Shown: positions 47,974-57,792 of the stretch, one piece after another
How positions within the stretch are numbered: position 1 is the stretch's first letter
Layout of the letters: each line of letters opens with the position of its first letter
From: an uncultured Bacteroides sp.
Lineage (GTDB): Bacteria; Bacteroidota; Bacteroidia; Bacteroidales; Bacteroidaceae
Reading direction: 5' to 3'
Assembly (NCBI GenBank): GCA_902388495.1
Contig: CABMPP010000008.1
Coordinates: forward strand, 62,001 to 126,000
Length of the DNA stretch: 64,000 nucleotides
Position numbers and translations under genes: made by a program
Notes under the pieces: generated by a model
Databases searched by the model: none
What the model saw: only the letters and a program-made list of their open reading frames with translations
Told to the model about the DNA's origin: nothing

Positions 47974-49125
47974 ATGACAAAGTTTAGTTTGAATCGGGTA
48001 GTGGCAATTTTCTGCTTCGCGCTGTTGCTATTGCCTTCCGGAATGAATGCGCAGTCGGCAAATTCACCGGGTAAGGGTAAAGATATTGTTCCCGGTGGCG
48101 TGTGGAATGATGTGGATGGTAAATATATCAATGCCCATGGAGGCGGAGTTTTACACTACAACGGGAAGTATTACTGGTTTGGTGAGCATCGTCCCGACAA
48201 GGGATTTTCTACACAGGCGGGTGTAACGTGCTACTCTTCTACAGACCTATGTAACTGGAAGTATGAAGGGATATCTTTGGCTGTGTCCGAGGAGGCGGGA
48301 AATGATATTGAGAAAGGTTGTATCATAGAACGTCCTAAGGTGATTTATAACGAGAAGACGAAGACTTTTGTCATGTGGTTTCATTTGGAACTGAAAGGCA
48401 AAGGCTATGAGGCTGCCCGTGCAGGTGTGGCAATCAGTGATACTCCGGCAGGTCCTTATCGTTTCCTTTATTCCGGGCGTGTGGCACCGGGGCGTTATCC
48501 GCAAAATATGACGACGGAGGAGAAAGCGATAGTCTGGAATATGGACGACTATAAGGAATGGTGGACGCCGAAGTGGCGGGAAGCCGTGAACAAGGGCTTG
48601 TTTGTAAAGCGCGATTTGAAGGATGGACAGATGTCTCGTGATATGACGTTGTTTGTCGATGATGATGGGAAGGCTTACCATGTTTACTCCTCAGAAGAAA
48701 ACCTTACTTTGCAGATTGCAGAACTGACAGACGACTACAGGAAACATTCAGGAAAATATATCCGTATTGCTCCGGGAGGTCACAACGAGGCACCTGCGCT
48801 CTTAAAACGCAATGGCATGTATTGGATGATTACTTCCGGCTGTACCGGTTGGGCGCCTAACGAGGCACGTATGTTCTCGGCTCCTTCCATTTGGGGACCG
48901 TGGACACAACATCCACATCCGTTTGTGGGCAAAGGTGCTGAAAAAACGTATGGCGGGCAAAGTACATTTATTCTTTCTCTGCCGGGAGACAAGTTCGTCT
49001 TTATGGCGGATATATGGAAGCCGGACAGTTTGATGTATTCGCGGTATATCTGGTTGCCTATAGATTTTGATGAGGCAGGAAAACCGGTGATTGTATGGCA
49101 GGATAGCTGGAAACCGGGTCTTTAA
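47974..49125 (+). CDS. GH43 exo-beta-1,3-galactanase-like enzyme (GH43_24/34 type)
   Basis: This 383-residue secreted protein (signal peptide to about 26, ...GMNAQ) has a GH43 propeller whose first blade reads YINAHGGGVLHYNGKYYWFGE. The usual N-terminal catalytic Asp of GH43 is absent, as in the exo-beta-1,3-galactanases of subfamily 24. Glu119 (CIIERPKV), Glu272 (GHNEAPALL) and Gln329 (YGGQSTFI) are placed like Glu102, Glu208 and Gln263 of the Phanerochaete enzyme, where Gln acts as the base. I therefore favour cleavage of terminal galactose from a beta-1,3-galactan backbone that may carry branches; subfamily 34 is the alternative. It has its own promoter and converges on the GH35 gene. Confidence 0.85.
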   Translation: MTKFSLNRVVAIFCFALLLLPSGMNAQSANSPGKGKDIVPGGVWNDVDGKYINAHGGGVLHYNGKYYWFGEHRPDKGFSTQAGVTCYSSTDLCNWKYEGISLAVSEEAGNDIEKGCIIERPKVIYNEKTKTFVMWFHLELKGKGYEAARAGVAISDTPAGPYRFLYSGRVAPGRYPQNMTTEEKAIVWNMDDYKEWWTPKWREAVNKGLFVKRDLKDGQMSRDMTLFVDDDGKAYHVYSSEENLTLQIAELTDDYRKHSGKYIRIAPGGHNEAPALLKRNGMYWMITSGCTGWAPNEARMFSAPSIWGPWTQHPHPFVGKGAEKTYGGQSTFILSLPGDKFVFMADIWKPDSLMYSRYIWLPIDFDEAGKPVIVWQDSWKPGL

Positions 49126-49141
49126 TAGGTTGGTTGATTAC

Positions 49142-49179
49142 AAAAGGAGCCCGTTCCATCATCGGAACGGGCTCCTTTT
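49142..49179. terminator. Bidirectional terminator between GH43 and GH35 genes
   Basis: A perfect 16-bp stem, AAAAGGAGCCCGTTCC (49142-49157) with its complement (49164-49179) and a 6-nt loop, has A and T tracts on both sides and serves both convergent genes. Confidence 0.92.
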
Positions 49180-49199
49180 ACTTTATATATAATATTAGG

Positions 49200-51626
49200 T
49201 TAGAATTTGAACTCCTGTGATTTCACATATACCTTGAAGTCCTTGATGCCACCCGGCACTTCACTTTCCATTCTGGGCAGATACTGAAGGCCGGTCAGGG
49301 TGTGGGTACCGCCTAAATCAATCACAATGGCATGTGGATATTGGGCTTCTTGCGTTGTGCTCCAATACGTCGATTCCTGCAGGTCGAATATCTTGTCGGC
49401 CGAGCAATTGACGTGGGACACATCTTCACTGTCGGCATAGTTGACAATCCACGGCTCACGAGACAGACGCTCGCCATCTTCATTCAGTAGATACATTTCG
49501 GCGATGCATGCCAGGTTTTTTCCATCCTGTGCACTTAATGCTTCAAAACAGATGTAGCGTCCGGTGACAGGCTGGTCGAACTTTACTTCCTGCCATCCGT
49601 TACCGGGTTTGAAACTGCCGGATAATACTTCTTTCTCGCCGGATAAATCGAGTTGTTCGCCTTCATTGCGGTGAATGAGCGGCTTTTTGACGAGTAGTTG
49701 ATCGAGAAGTGGTTCTTTAAGTCCTTCTGATTTGGCTTCGCGTGGGCCGACTATGTCGAAGACAAGCACTTCGTTTTCACCTTCCTTCAGCCAGCAACCC
49801 GGTATGTAAAGGGTTTGTTGCGGTCCTATCTCCCATATTCTGCCTAATGCATAGCCGTTGACATACACCAGTCCTTTGCCCCAGGTTTCGAAGTTCAGGA
49901 AAGTATCGCTTGGTTTCTTTACGTTGAAGGTGGCGCGGTAGCAGCCTGGAATACGCTGACCGAGGTCGTCTTTCAGAGAACTGATGGGGCGGAACTTCAT
50001 TCCTTTGTAGAAGTCGTACGTATCTTCCAGGTTGTAGACTTCCCAGTCTTTCAGGTCGCAAGTGAAGGGGCGGCCGTCTACATCCATGGTCAGTTCTACG
50101 TTTCGTGTGATGCCCTTGAAGTCTTTGATGGCACGACCGAAGTTGATACGCCCCATGGCTTCCACCAATATATCGAGTTGTGCACCCTTGCGGCATGCAG
50201 GAAATTCCAGTTGCTTCTCACCGTTCCTGCGGTCCAGCTTGCCGATGTATTTCCCATCCAGGAATACCTGGGTGTAGTCGTGCGCATCGTTGACAGTGAG
50301 CAGGGAGGGCGATTTCATCTCGGGCAGGGTGGTGCGGTAGAGGATGCTGCCGAAGCCTTGGTCGTATTCCTCCATGGTACGGATGTTGCGGTCTTTCTTG
50401 GCGGCAGGAAGATTCTCGAACAACGGTGCCATCTCGGTGAACTGAAAGGCAGGAATACTGATGGGCTTGATCAATGCGGGTACTTTGGCCTGCTTCTTGC
50501 CGTTCATGTATTTTCCCAGGGCTTTTCTCAGTTCCCAATATTTAGGAGTAGTCTGGCCGGATTCGCTGATAGGAGCATCGTAGTCGTAGGACGTTACGTC
50601 GGGGGCAAATCCGGGTGAGTTGGCTCCTGCCCAATGTCCCCAGTTGGTTCCTCCATGGGTCATGTACAGGCTGAATGAGATATTCTTGGATAACATCTCG
50701 TCCAAGCCTTGAATCATATCGGCAGCTGGGCGCGTTTCGTGGTTGGCTCCCCATTTGTCGAACCAGCCGCTCCAAAACTCGGAACACATCAGTGGACTGT
50801 CGGGGCGGAGCTCTTTCAGCTTGGCAAACTGCTGGTCTACATTGGCTCCCGTACCGAAGTTCATGGTCCAAACCAGGTCGTCCAGTCCATTCAGGGTAAA
50901 GTTGGAAGCCCAGTCGCACTGGAACAGGGTTACGCCCGGGTAATTGGCACGTACCATGTCTCGCACTTGTGATACGTATTCTTTATCTTCTCCATAAGAA
51001 CCGTATTCATTTTCTACTTGCACCATGATGATGGGACCGCCGTTCTGGATGGTCAGGTTGGCTACTTGTCCCGCCACGGCCTTCTCGAAGATGCCTACGC
51101 GTTCCATGAAGTAAGGGTCCCGTTCGCGCAGGCGGATGTCTTTCTTTTTGAGCAGCCACCAGGGCAGACCGCCCATTTCCCATTCGGCGCAGACATAAGG
51201 CCCCGGACGCAGAATGACGTACATATCGTTCTGCTGGCACAGGCGGCAGAACTCTGCCAGGTCATTCTGACCGGTGAAATCGAATTCTCCCGGACGTTGT
51301 TCGTGGGAGTTCCAGAAAACATAAAGGCAAATCGTATTCATGCCCAATGCTTTACAAAGTTTGATTCGTTGGTCCCAGTACGGCTTGGGGATACGCGGAT
51401 AGTGCAACTCGGCAGCTTTGATAACGAAGGGCTCGCCATTCAGCAAGAAAGTGCTCTTGCCGACTGTAAAGTCTCCTTTTCTTTCCCATGCGATGTGTGG
51501 AGTGTTGATGATATCTTTCTGTGTTTCTACCGGCATACTCACGTTATGCGTTGTTCGTGCCTGTGCAGAAAGTAAACAGAAGAGACAAGCCATTGATGAC
51601 AAACTCCGGATAAACTTTCTTCTCAT
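49200..51626 (-). CDS. GH35 beta-galactosidase with C-terminal F5/8-type domain
   Basis: This 808-residue secreted enzyme (signal peptide to about 23) has a GH35 barrel (about 50-365). LHYPRIPKPYW, RPGPYVCAEWEMGGLPWWLL and YMTHGGTNWG are family strings. Acid/base Glu207 is in VQVENEYGSYG and nucleophile Glu283 in CSEFWSGWFDKWG. Beta-sandwich domains follow (about 400-640). The last 140 residues look like an F5/8-type C (discoidin) carbohydrate-binding domain (TYWSTTQEAQYPHAIVIDLGG, ...GGIKDFKVYVKS). GH35 enzymes of this size release beta-1,3- or beta-1,6-linked galactose. It would finish chains opened by the neighbouring galactanase-like GH43. Confidence 0.94.
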   Translation of the reverse strand: MRRKFIRSLSSMACLFCLLSAQARTTHNVSMPVETQKDIINTPHIAWERKGDFTVGKSTFLLNGEPFVIKAAELHYPRIPKPYWDQRIKLCKALGMNTICLYVFWNSHEQRPGEFDFTGQNDLAEFCRLCQQNDMYVILRPGPYVCAEWEMGGLPWWLLKKKDIRLRERDPYFMERVGIFEKAVAGQVANLTIQNGGPIIMVQVENEYGSYGEDKEYVSQVRDMVRANYPGVTLFQCDWASNFTLNGLDDLVWTMNFGTGANVDQQFAKLKELRPDSPLMCSEFWSGWFDKWGANHETRPAADMIQGLDEMLSKNISFSLYMTHGGTNWGHWAGANSPGFAPDVTSYDYDAPISESGQTTPKYWELRKALGKYMNGKKQAKVPALIKPISIPAFQFTEMAPLFENLPAAKKDRNIRTMEEYDQGFGSILYRTTLPEMKSPSLLTVNDAHDYTQVFLDGKYIGKLDRRNGEKQLEFPACRKGAQLDILVEAMGRINFGRAIKDFKGITRNVELTMDVDGRPFTCDLKDWEVYNLEDTYDFYKGMKFRPISSLKDDLGQRIPGCYRATFNVKKPSDTFLNFETWGKGLVYVNGYALGRIWEIGPQQTLYIPGCWLKEGENEVLVFDIVGPREAKSEGLKEPLLDQLLVKKPLIHRNEGEQLDLSGEKEVLSGSFKPGNGWQEVKFDQPVTGRYICFEALSAQDGKNLACIAEMYLLNEDGERLSREPWIVNYADSEDVSHVNCSADKIFDLQESTYWSTTQEAQYPHAIVIDLGGTHTLTGLQYLPRMESEVPGGIKDFKVYVKSQEFKF

Positions 51627-51702
51627 TAAAACAAGGTATTAGAAATTAGTAATTCAATTGATTTTTGTCGGGCAAAGGAAGTATAGCTTGCCTTTGCTTT
51701 GA

Positions 51703-51710
51703 CAAAGGTA
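51703..51710 (-). promoter_or_regulatory. Candidate -7 box for the GH35 gene
   Basis: The minus strand reads TACCTTTG, matching TAnnTTTG, 76 bp before the GH35 start. No TTTG lies at the right -33 distance. Confidence 0.45.
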
Positions 51711-51747
51711 GGCGAAAGCTGAGAAACGGAAGGTATGCAAATAAGTC

Positions 51748-51783
51748 AAAAAGGAGAGATTATAGCTTCAATCTCTCCTTTTT
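51748..51783. terminator. Terminator after the peptidase fusion gene
   Basis: AAAAAGGAGAGATT (51748-51761) pairs exactly with AATCTCTCCTTTTT (51770-51783) around an 8-nt loop. On the minus strand it lies 21 bp after the stop of the C26-M19 gene and ends in a T-run. Confidence 0.85.
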
Positions 51784-51803
51784 GTGATGTTTTTCTGTCT
51801 TTT

Positions 51804-53573
51804 CTATCTGTTTTGCACTTGTCTCATGACCCGCAGGAAGTTTCCACCCCATATCTTGGCGATGTCTGTTTCGGTAAATCCATGTTCCAGCAGGCGGACG
51901 GTGATATTGATAAAGTCATTGTCTCCATTGCATCCTTTTACGCCACCGCCGCCGTCGAAATCGGAACCGATGCCTACATGGTCTATACCTGCCACCTCAA
52001 TCATGTGAAGCAGATGGTTCATGAAGTCGGTGAGATTGGCTTTCTTGGCGTCAGGATTCAGGAACTCGTCTACCAGGCAGGCTTGGGCTACTCCGTCGTG
52101 GGCAGCGAGGGCACGCAACTGCTCGTCGGTCAGGTTGCGGTCGTGCTTGTAGATAGCGCTTGCGGAGGAATGGGAGGCAATAATGGGCTTCTTCGAGTAT
52201 TTCAGTACATCCCAGAAGGTGCTTTCGGCGGCATGGGAGAGGTCGACCATGATACCCAGGCGGTTCATCTCTTTTACCACCTTTCGGCCGTAGGGGCTGA
52301 GTCCGTTCCAGCGGGCGGTGCTGTCTGAGGAACTGTCGCAAATGTCGTTGTTGCGGGTGTGACAAAGGGTGATGTAAGTGACGCCCAAATTATGGAAGCG
52401 GGCTATATTCTTTAAATCTTTGCCGATACCGTAACCATTCTCTATTCCGATGTAGAAAGCTTTTCTCCCTTCGGCTTTGAGCCGGGGCAAGTCGTCGGGA
52501 GTACGGGCAATGGCGCATCGGTCCCGATTCATTTCCACCTGGTGATAGATGCCCTTTATCAGTTCGTCGACGCGGGCTATCGCTTTCCGGCTGCCTTCTT
52601 CATCGCAAGGACCCTGGCGTACCCAGCAAGCCAGGTATTGTCCATCCAGTCCGCCTTCTTCCATTTTGGGGATGCATACTTGCGACTTCGCGCGCGTACC
52701 TATATTATATGTGTCGTCGAAATCGAGCGGGGTATCGGTATGGGTATCTATGGAGAGAATCCGGTGTTGGATTTCTTTTGCGCGTCGGTAGGTATCAGCC
52801 TTTTCTATCAGGAAGTGGAAGAAGCGTGCAGATATGCTGTCGCCTGCTACCGTCAATGCTTCTGGATGGAATTGGACGCCCCATATCGGATATTCCCAGG
52901 TCGATTCAATGGCTTCGGGGATGCTGTCGGTGGCCCAGGCGGTGATTTGGAAGCCGGGGGCGGCTTGTCTTACTGCCTGATGGTGGTGCGTATTGGTAAA
53001 AAGCTGTGTTTGCCCGGTGATGGTTGCCATTGCAGAACCCGGGAGGAGGTTGACAGCATGGGTCGGGACGCTGCTTGACGCTTCCTGATCGTGGTGTACG
53101 GTAGTATCGGGATGCTGGGTGGGAATGTCTTGATAGAGTGTTCCGCCGAAAGCTACATTTATCAGTTGTTCACCCCGGCAGATGCCTAGCATCGGTATGT
53201 TGCGGCGGGCTGCAAAACGGATGAGTGCAAGGTCGTAAACATCACGCAGGGAGTCAACTTCGCCCAGTTGCTCTATGGGATCTTCGTTGAAATAGGAGGG
53301 GTGTATATCGCCTCCGCCAATCAGGATGATACCATCCAGACGGTTGACGATATCCGTCAGTACAATACTGTCGGTGGTAATCGGGATGAGCATGGGTATG
53401 CCTCCGGCTTGTATAACGGATTCGGTATACGTCATCCGCGTGGATGAATTATTTCCGGGATGTGAGCAGGAAAGGCCGATGAGGGGACGTTTTTTTAAAG
53501 GGTTCCGGTTGACTTGTCCTGTCGCGATATATGGACATATAGCCAGCAAAGCAACTAATAGCAGTTTGTTCAT
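51804..53573 (-). CDS. Fusion of C26 gamma-glutamyl hydrolase-like and M19 membrane dipeptidase-like domains
   Basis: This 589-residue protein starts with a signal peptide (to about 20). Residues about 28-260 are a class I glutamine-amidotransferase-like C26 peptidase with nucleophile Cys132 in GICRGEQL and the His236/Glu238 pair in WGVQFHPEA; such enzymes cut gamma-glutamyl bonds. Residues about 268-588 are an M19 renal-dipeptidase-like zinc enzyme: IDTHTDTPLD (His278, Asp280), Glu in GIENGYGI, His in DLSHAAE and SHSSA, and GSDFDGG. M19 enzymes cut dipeptides, including those with D-residues. Both active sites look intact. A secreted fusion could take apart gamma-glutamyl peptides from glutathione-like compounds or cell-wall peptides in one chain. 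The gene stands alone with its own terminator. Confidence 0.9.
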   Translation of the reverse strand: MNKLLLVALLAICPYIATGQVNRNPLKKRPLIGLSCSHPGNNSSTRMTYTESVIQAGGIPMLIPITTDSIVLTDIVNRLDGIILIGGGDIHPSYFNEDPIEQLGEVDSLRDVYDLALIRFAARRNIPMLGICRGEQLINVAFGGTLYQDIPTQHPDTTVHHDQEASSSVPTHAVNLLPGSAMATITGQTQLFTNTHHHQAVRQAAPGFQITAWATDSIPEAIESTWEYPIWGVQFHPEALTVAGDSISARFFHFLIEKADTYRRAKEIQHRILSIDTHTDTPLDFDDTYNIGTRAKSQVCIPKMEEGGLDGQYLACWVRQGPCDEEGSRKAIARVDELIKGIYHQVEMNRDRCAIARTPDDLPRLKAEGRKAFYIGIENGYGIGKDLKNIARFHNLGVTYITLCHTRNNDICDSSSDSTARWNGLSPYGRKVVKEMNRLGIMVDLSHAAESTFWDVLKYSKKPIIASHSSASAIYKHDRNLTDEQLRALAAHDGVAQACLVDEFLNPDAKKANLTDFMNHLLHMIEVAGIDHVGIGSDFDGGGGVKGCNGDNDFINITVRLLEHGFTETDIAKIWGGNFLRVMRQVQNR

Positions 53574-53818
53574 GATGATGTGGATTAAAATTGGGGGTTA
53601 AAGTTAGTTGATTCTTTTGAAAGAAAAAAGTCAGATCTTATTTTCTTTCATGTCTGCCTCTCTCCATCTTGGAAGTATCTTTCTCTATGCCGCAAGGCAT
53701 GTTGTAGAACATAGCTTCCTTTGTTGCTTTTTTGTTGATTAATGTCTAATTTGCGCCTCACTTATAATAAAGGTATGCGAAGGCATGCTGAGTTATTCAC
53801 TTAAAATCTTAATATATC

Positions 53819-55975
53819 ATGAAAGTATATCAGACAAATGAAATTAAGAACATTGCCCTGCTTGGCAATGACGGCTCGGGTAAAACCACTCTCACAGAAG
53901 CGCTGCTCTTTGAGAGTGGTATTATAAAACGCCGCGGCAGAATTACTGCCAAGAATACAGTCAGCGATTACTTCCCGGTGGAGCAGGAATATGGCTATTC
54001 TGTGTTTTCCACCGTTTTCCATGTGGAATGGAATGGAAAGAAGTTGAATATCATCGACTGCCCGGGTAGTGATGACTTTGTAGGAGCAGCCATGACGGCA
54101 CTCAATGTAACGGATACCGCTATTCTGCTGCTGAACGGACAATATGGTCCCGAGGTAGGTACGCAAAACCACTTCCGCTATACCGAGAAGTTGGGCAAAC
54201 CGGTTATCTTCCTGGTAAACCAACTCGACAATGAGAAGTGCGATTACGATATGGTGCTGGAACAGCTGAAAACGATTTACGGCTCGAAGGTAGTGCCTGT
54301 GCAATATCCGCTGGCTACCGGACCGAACTTCAATTCACTGATTGATGTACTTTTAATGAAAAAATATTCGTGGGGACCCGAAGGTGGCGCTCCCACTATC
54401 GAAGATATTCCGGCAGAAGAGCTGGATAAGGCAACAGAACTGCATAAAGCATTGGTAGAAGCTGCTGCTGAACATGATGAAGGCTTGATGGAAAAATTCT
54501 TCGAACAAGAATCTCTGACGGAAGACGAAATGCGCGAAGGTATCCGCAAGGGCTTGGCTGCCCGCGGTATGTTCCCGGTATTCTGCGTTTGTGCAGGAAA
54601 GGATATGGGCGTGCGTCGTCTGATGGAATTCCTGGGTAATGTTGTGCCGTTTGTTGATGAAATGCCTCCGGTGCACAACACACGCGGCGAGGTTGTGAAT
54701 CCCGATCCGAATGCTCCGACTTCCTTGTATTTCTTCAAGACTGCCGTTGAACCGCATATCGGTGATGTTCAGTACTTCAAGGTGATGAGTGGTAAGGTGC
54801 ACGAAGGTGACGACTTTACCAACGCCGACCGTGGTTCCAAGGAACGCATCGCACAGATTTATGCTTGTGCAGGTTCCAACCGTGTGAAGGTGGAAGAAAT
54901 GGTGGCAGGTGATATCGGTTGTACCGTAAAACTGAAAGATGTACATACAGGCAATACGCTGAATGGCAAGGGTACTGAAAATCGCTTCAACTTCATCAAA
55001 TATCCTAATTCCAAATATTCACGTGCCATCAAGCCTCTGAACGAATCGGACACGGAAAAGATGATGGTTGCCTTGAACCGCATGCGTGAGGAAGACCCGA
55101 CGTGGATTATCGACCAGTCCAAAGAACTCCGTCAGACTATTGTACACGGCCAGGGTGAATTCCACCTGCGTACGCTGAAGTGGCGTTTGGAGAACAATGA
55201 AAAATTGCAGATTAAGTTCGAAGAGCCGAGAATCCCTTATCGTGAAACCATTACGAAGGCTGCCCGTGCCGACTATCGCCATAAGAAGCAATCCGGTGGT
55301 GCCGGTCAGTTCGGTGAAGTTCATCTGATCGTAGAACCATATTATGAAGGAATGCCGATGCCCGATACTTATAAATTCGGCGGACAGGAATTCAAGATGA
55401 ACGTGAAAGGTACCGAGGAAATTCCATTGGAATGGGGCGGTAAGCTGGTATTTGTTAATAGCATTGTAGGTGGTTCTATCGATGCCCGTTTCATGCCGGC
55501 CATTCTGAAAGGTATCATGGCGCGTATGGAGCAAGGACCGTTGACCGGTTCGTACGCACGTGATGTTCGCGTTATTGTATACGATGGTAAGATGCACCCG
55601 GTTGATTCCAATGAAATCTCTTTCATGCTGGCAGGACGTAATGCATTCAGCGAAGCATTCAAGAATGCCGGTCCAAAGATTCTGGAACCGATTTATGATG
55701 TGGAAGTATTCGTTCCGTCCGATAAAATGGGCGATGTGATGGGCGATTTGCAGGGACGTCGTGCCATGATTATGGGTATGAACAGTGAAGCCGGTTACGA
55801 AAAACTGAGCGCTAAAGTGCCGTTGAAAGAGATGTCTTCTTACTCTACAGCCTTGAGTTCGCTGACGGGTGGACGTGCTTCATTTATCATGAAGTTTGCC
55901 AGCTACGAGCTTGTTCCGAGTGATGTACAGGATAAGTTGATTAAAGAATTCGAAGCTAAACAGGCAGAAGAATAA
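53819..55975 (+). CDS. fusA2: Elongation factor G paralogue EF-G2
   Basis: This 718-residue protein has all five EF-G domains but an altered G domain: G1 reads GNDGSGKTT instead of GHIDAGKTT, and G3 reads DCPGSDDF instead of DTPGHVDF. That places Ser84 where the catalytic His stands, and G4 reads NQLD instead of NKMD. The C-terminal domains are well kept (FGEVHLIVEPYYEG, LQGRRAMIMGMNSEAGYE, SSLTGGRASFIMKFASYE). These changes are those described for EF-G2 of B. thetaiotaomicron, which promotes translocation without hydrolysing GTP, is switched on by the regulator Cur under carbon starvation and is needed for gut fitness. The 245-bp gap upstream should hold its control sites; I see no clear -33/-7 pair there. 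A terminator follows. Confidence 0.93.
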   Translation: MKVYQTNEIKNIALLGNDGSGKTTLTEALLFESGIIKRRGRITAKNTVSDYFPVEQEYGYSVFSTVFHVEWNGKKLNIIDCPGSDDFVGAAMTALNVTDTAILLLNGQYGPEVGTQNHFRYTEKLGKPVIFLVNQLDNEKCDYDMVLEQLKTIYGSKVVPVQYPLATGPNFNSLIDVLLMKKYSWGPEGGAPTIEDIPAEELDKATELHKALVEAAAEHDEGLMEKFFEQESLTEDEMREGIRKGLAARGMFPVFCVCAGKDMGVRRLMEFLGNVVPFVDEMPPVHNTRGEVVNPDPNAPTSLYFFKTAVEPHIGDVQYFKVMSGKVHEGDDFTNADRGSKERIAQIYACAGSNRVKVEEMVAGDIGCTVKLKDVHTGNTLNGKGTENRFNFIKYPNSKYSRAIKPLNESDTEKMMVALNRMREEDPTWIIDQSKELRQTIVHGQGEFHLRTLKWRLENNEKLQIKFEEPRIPYRETITKAARADYRHKKQSGGAGQFGEVHLIVEPYYEGMPMPDTYKFGGQEFKMNVKGTEEIPLEWGGKLVFVNSIVGGSIDARFMPAILKGIMARMEQGPLTGSYARDVRVIVYDGKMHPVDSNEISFMLAGRNAFSEAFKNAGPKILEPIYDVEVFVPSDKMGDVMGDLQGRRAMIMGMNSEAGYEKLSAKVPLKEMSSYSTALSSLTGGRASFIMKFASYELVPSDVQDKLIKEFEAKQAEE

Positions 55976-56006
55976 TTCTCAACTAATTACTGAACAAATA
56001 AATGTT

Positions 56007-56048
56007 AAAGCCGTTGTAACCTTCTTGGAGGTTATGACGGCTTTTTTT
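56007..56048 (+). terminator. Terminator after fusA2
   Basis: AAAGCCGT...TAACCT pairs with AGGTTA...ACGGCTTT around a short loop and is followed by a run of seven T. Confidence 0.88.
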
Positions 56049-56248
56049 ATTAACGCTGATTAAGAACATAAGGAAATGTGAATTGAATGATTAATTTTTT
56101 ATTAAATTTGCAAACCAAAGGTCTTTGTTTTTGTTATAATGCTCATAATACAACCTAAAAAACGGTCTTCGGTTAATTTACGAGAACGTCCGGTTAAATC
56201 AGGTTAATTTGTTAGGAGTGTTAATTAGGGAGTGTTAATTTTGTGACT

Positions 56249-57787
56249 ATGAAAAAGTCAACTATATGGATATTAGGCGTCGTGATGGGTCTTTCCTTCC
56301 TCAGTTTGCTGTATCTTCAGATCAGCTACATTGAGGAAATGGTGAAGATGCGTAACGAGCAATTTGATGAATCGGTGAAGCGCGCATTGATGGCTGCTTC
56401 CAAAGATGTGGAGTCCGCGGAGGTTGACCGTTGGTTGCGGGAGGATATATCCGAGGAGGAGAAGAAGGCGTGGGAACAGTCGCAAAGCGGTGGTGGAATT
56501 GTGCAGACCCAACGGTTTATGATGGCATCGCCGGATGGCTCTCATTCTACTATCGAGCTGAAGACTTTCAGCAGTGAACCTTCAGAACTACCCAGGGCTA
56601 TGATCTCGCGCAAGCATGGAACGAAAACAATTCCCCAGACTTCGCGTTCGCAGATCGAGATGGTCAAAAACCGTTATCTCTATCAGCGTGCATTGGTCGA
56701 TGAGGTGGTTTTCCAGATGATTTATCGCGCCAGTGACAAGCCGATTGCAGAGCGTGTTAATTTCAAAAACCTGGATCAGTATCTGAAGGCGGGATTGCTC
56801 GACAACGGTATTGATCTGGACTATCACTTCCGGGTGATAGACCGGGACGGCAGGGAGGTATACCGCTGTTCGGACTATAGTGATGAAGGGAGCGAAAGTT
56901 CCTATTCGCAACCGCTATTCCTGAACGATCCGCCTGCACGTATGAGTATCGTCAAGATACACTTCCCGGGTAAGAGGGATTATATTTTCGACTCGGTAGG
57001 CTTCATGATACCGTCGATGATATTCACCTTCGTACTACTGATAACGTTCATCTTCACAATTTATATTGTGTTCCGCCAAAAGAAGCTGACGGAGATGAAG
57101 AATGACTTTATCAACAACATGACGCACGAGTTTAAGACGCCGATTTCGACAATTTCGTTGGCGGCGCAGATGCTGAAAGACCCGGCTGTGGGCAAGTCTC
57201 CAGCTATGTTCCAGCATATATCGGGTGTCATTAATGATGAAACGAAACGATTAAGGTTCCAAGTCGAAAAAGTGCTTCAGATGTCAATGTTCGATCGTCA
57301 GAAGGCCGCTTTGAAGATGAAAGAACTGGATGCCAATGAACTGATAACGGGTGTTATCAATACGTTTACATTGAAAGTGGAACGTTACAACGGAAAGATT
57401 GAGTCGGAACTCAGTGCTACGGACCCGGTTATCTTTGCAGATGAAATGCATATTACTAACGTGATTTTCAACCTCATGGACAATGCAGTGAAGTACAAAC
57501 GTCCGGATGCCGATCTGCTGCTGGTTGTGAAGACTTGGAATGAACCGGGTAAGTTGATGATTTCTGTCCAGGATAACGGCATTGGTATCAAGAAAGAGAA
57601 TTTGAAGAAGATATTTGATAAGTTCTATCGCGTGCATACAGGTAATCTGCACGATGTGAAGGGCTTCGGCTTGGGACTGGCTTATGTGAGGAAGATTATC
57701 CTCGATCATAAGGGAACTATCCGGGCAGAGAGCGAACTGAACGTAGGAACTAAATTTATTATTGCATTACCTTTATTAAAAAATTGA
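56249..57787 (+). CDS. rprX: Sensor histidine kinase RprX
   Basis: This 512-residue membrane kinase is closely like RprX of B. fragilis. It has an N-terminal helix (about 5-25), a periplasmic sensor region (26-255), a second helix (about 256-280, MIPSMIFTFVLLITFIFTIY), HisKA with His293 in NNMTHEFKTPIS, and an ATPase domain (NLMDNAVKYKR, DNGIGIKKENL, GFGLGLAYVRKI). RprX was found in B. fragilis through altered porin and tetracycline-resistance gene expression when expressed in E. coli. ATG 56249 is chosen over an in-frame GTG at 56243. The partner regulator gene starts five bases after its stop. Confidence 0.95.
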   Translation: MKKSTIWILGVVMGLSFLSLLYLQISYIEEMVKMRNEQFDESVKRALMAASKDVESAEVDRWLREDISEEEKKAWEQSQSGGGIVQTQRFMMASPDGSHSTIELKTFSSEPSELPRAMISRKHGTKTIPQTSRSQIEMVKNRYLYQRALVDEVVFQMIYRASDKPIAERVNFKNLDQYLKAGLLDNGIDLDYHFRVIDRDGREVYRCSDYSDEGSESSYSQPLFLNDPPARMSIVKIHFPGKRDYIFDSVGFMIPSMIFTFVLLITFIFTIYIVFRQKKLTEMKNDFINNMTHEFKTPISTISLAAQMLKDPAVGKSPAMFQHISGVINDETKRLRFQVEKVLQMSMFDRQKAALKMKELDANELITGVINTFTLKVERYNGKIESELSATDPVIFADEMHITNVIFNLMDNAVKYKRPDADLLLVVKTWNEPGKLMISVQDNGIGIKKENLKKIFDKFYRVHTGNLHDVKGFGLGLAYVRKIILDHKGTIRAESELNVGTKFIIALPLLKN

Positions 57788-57792
57788 TTGAT

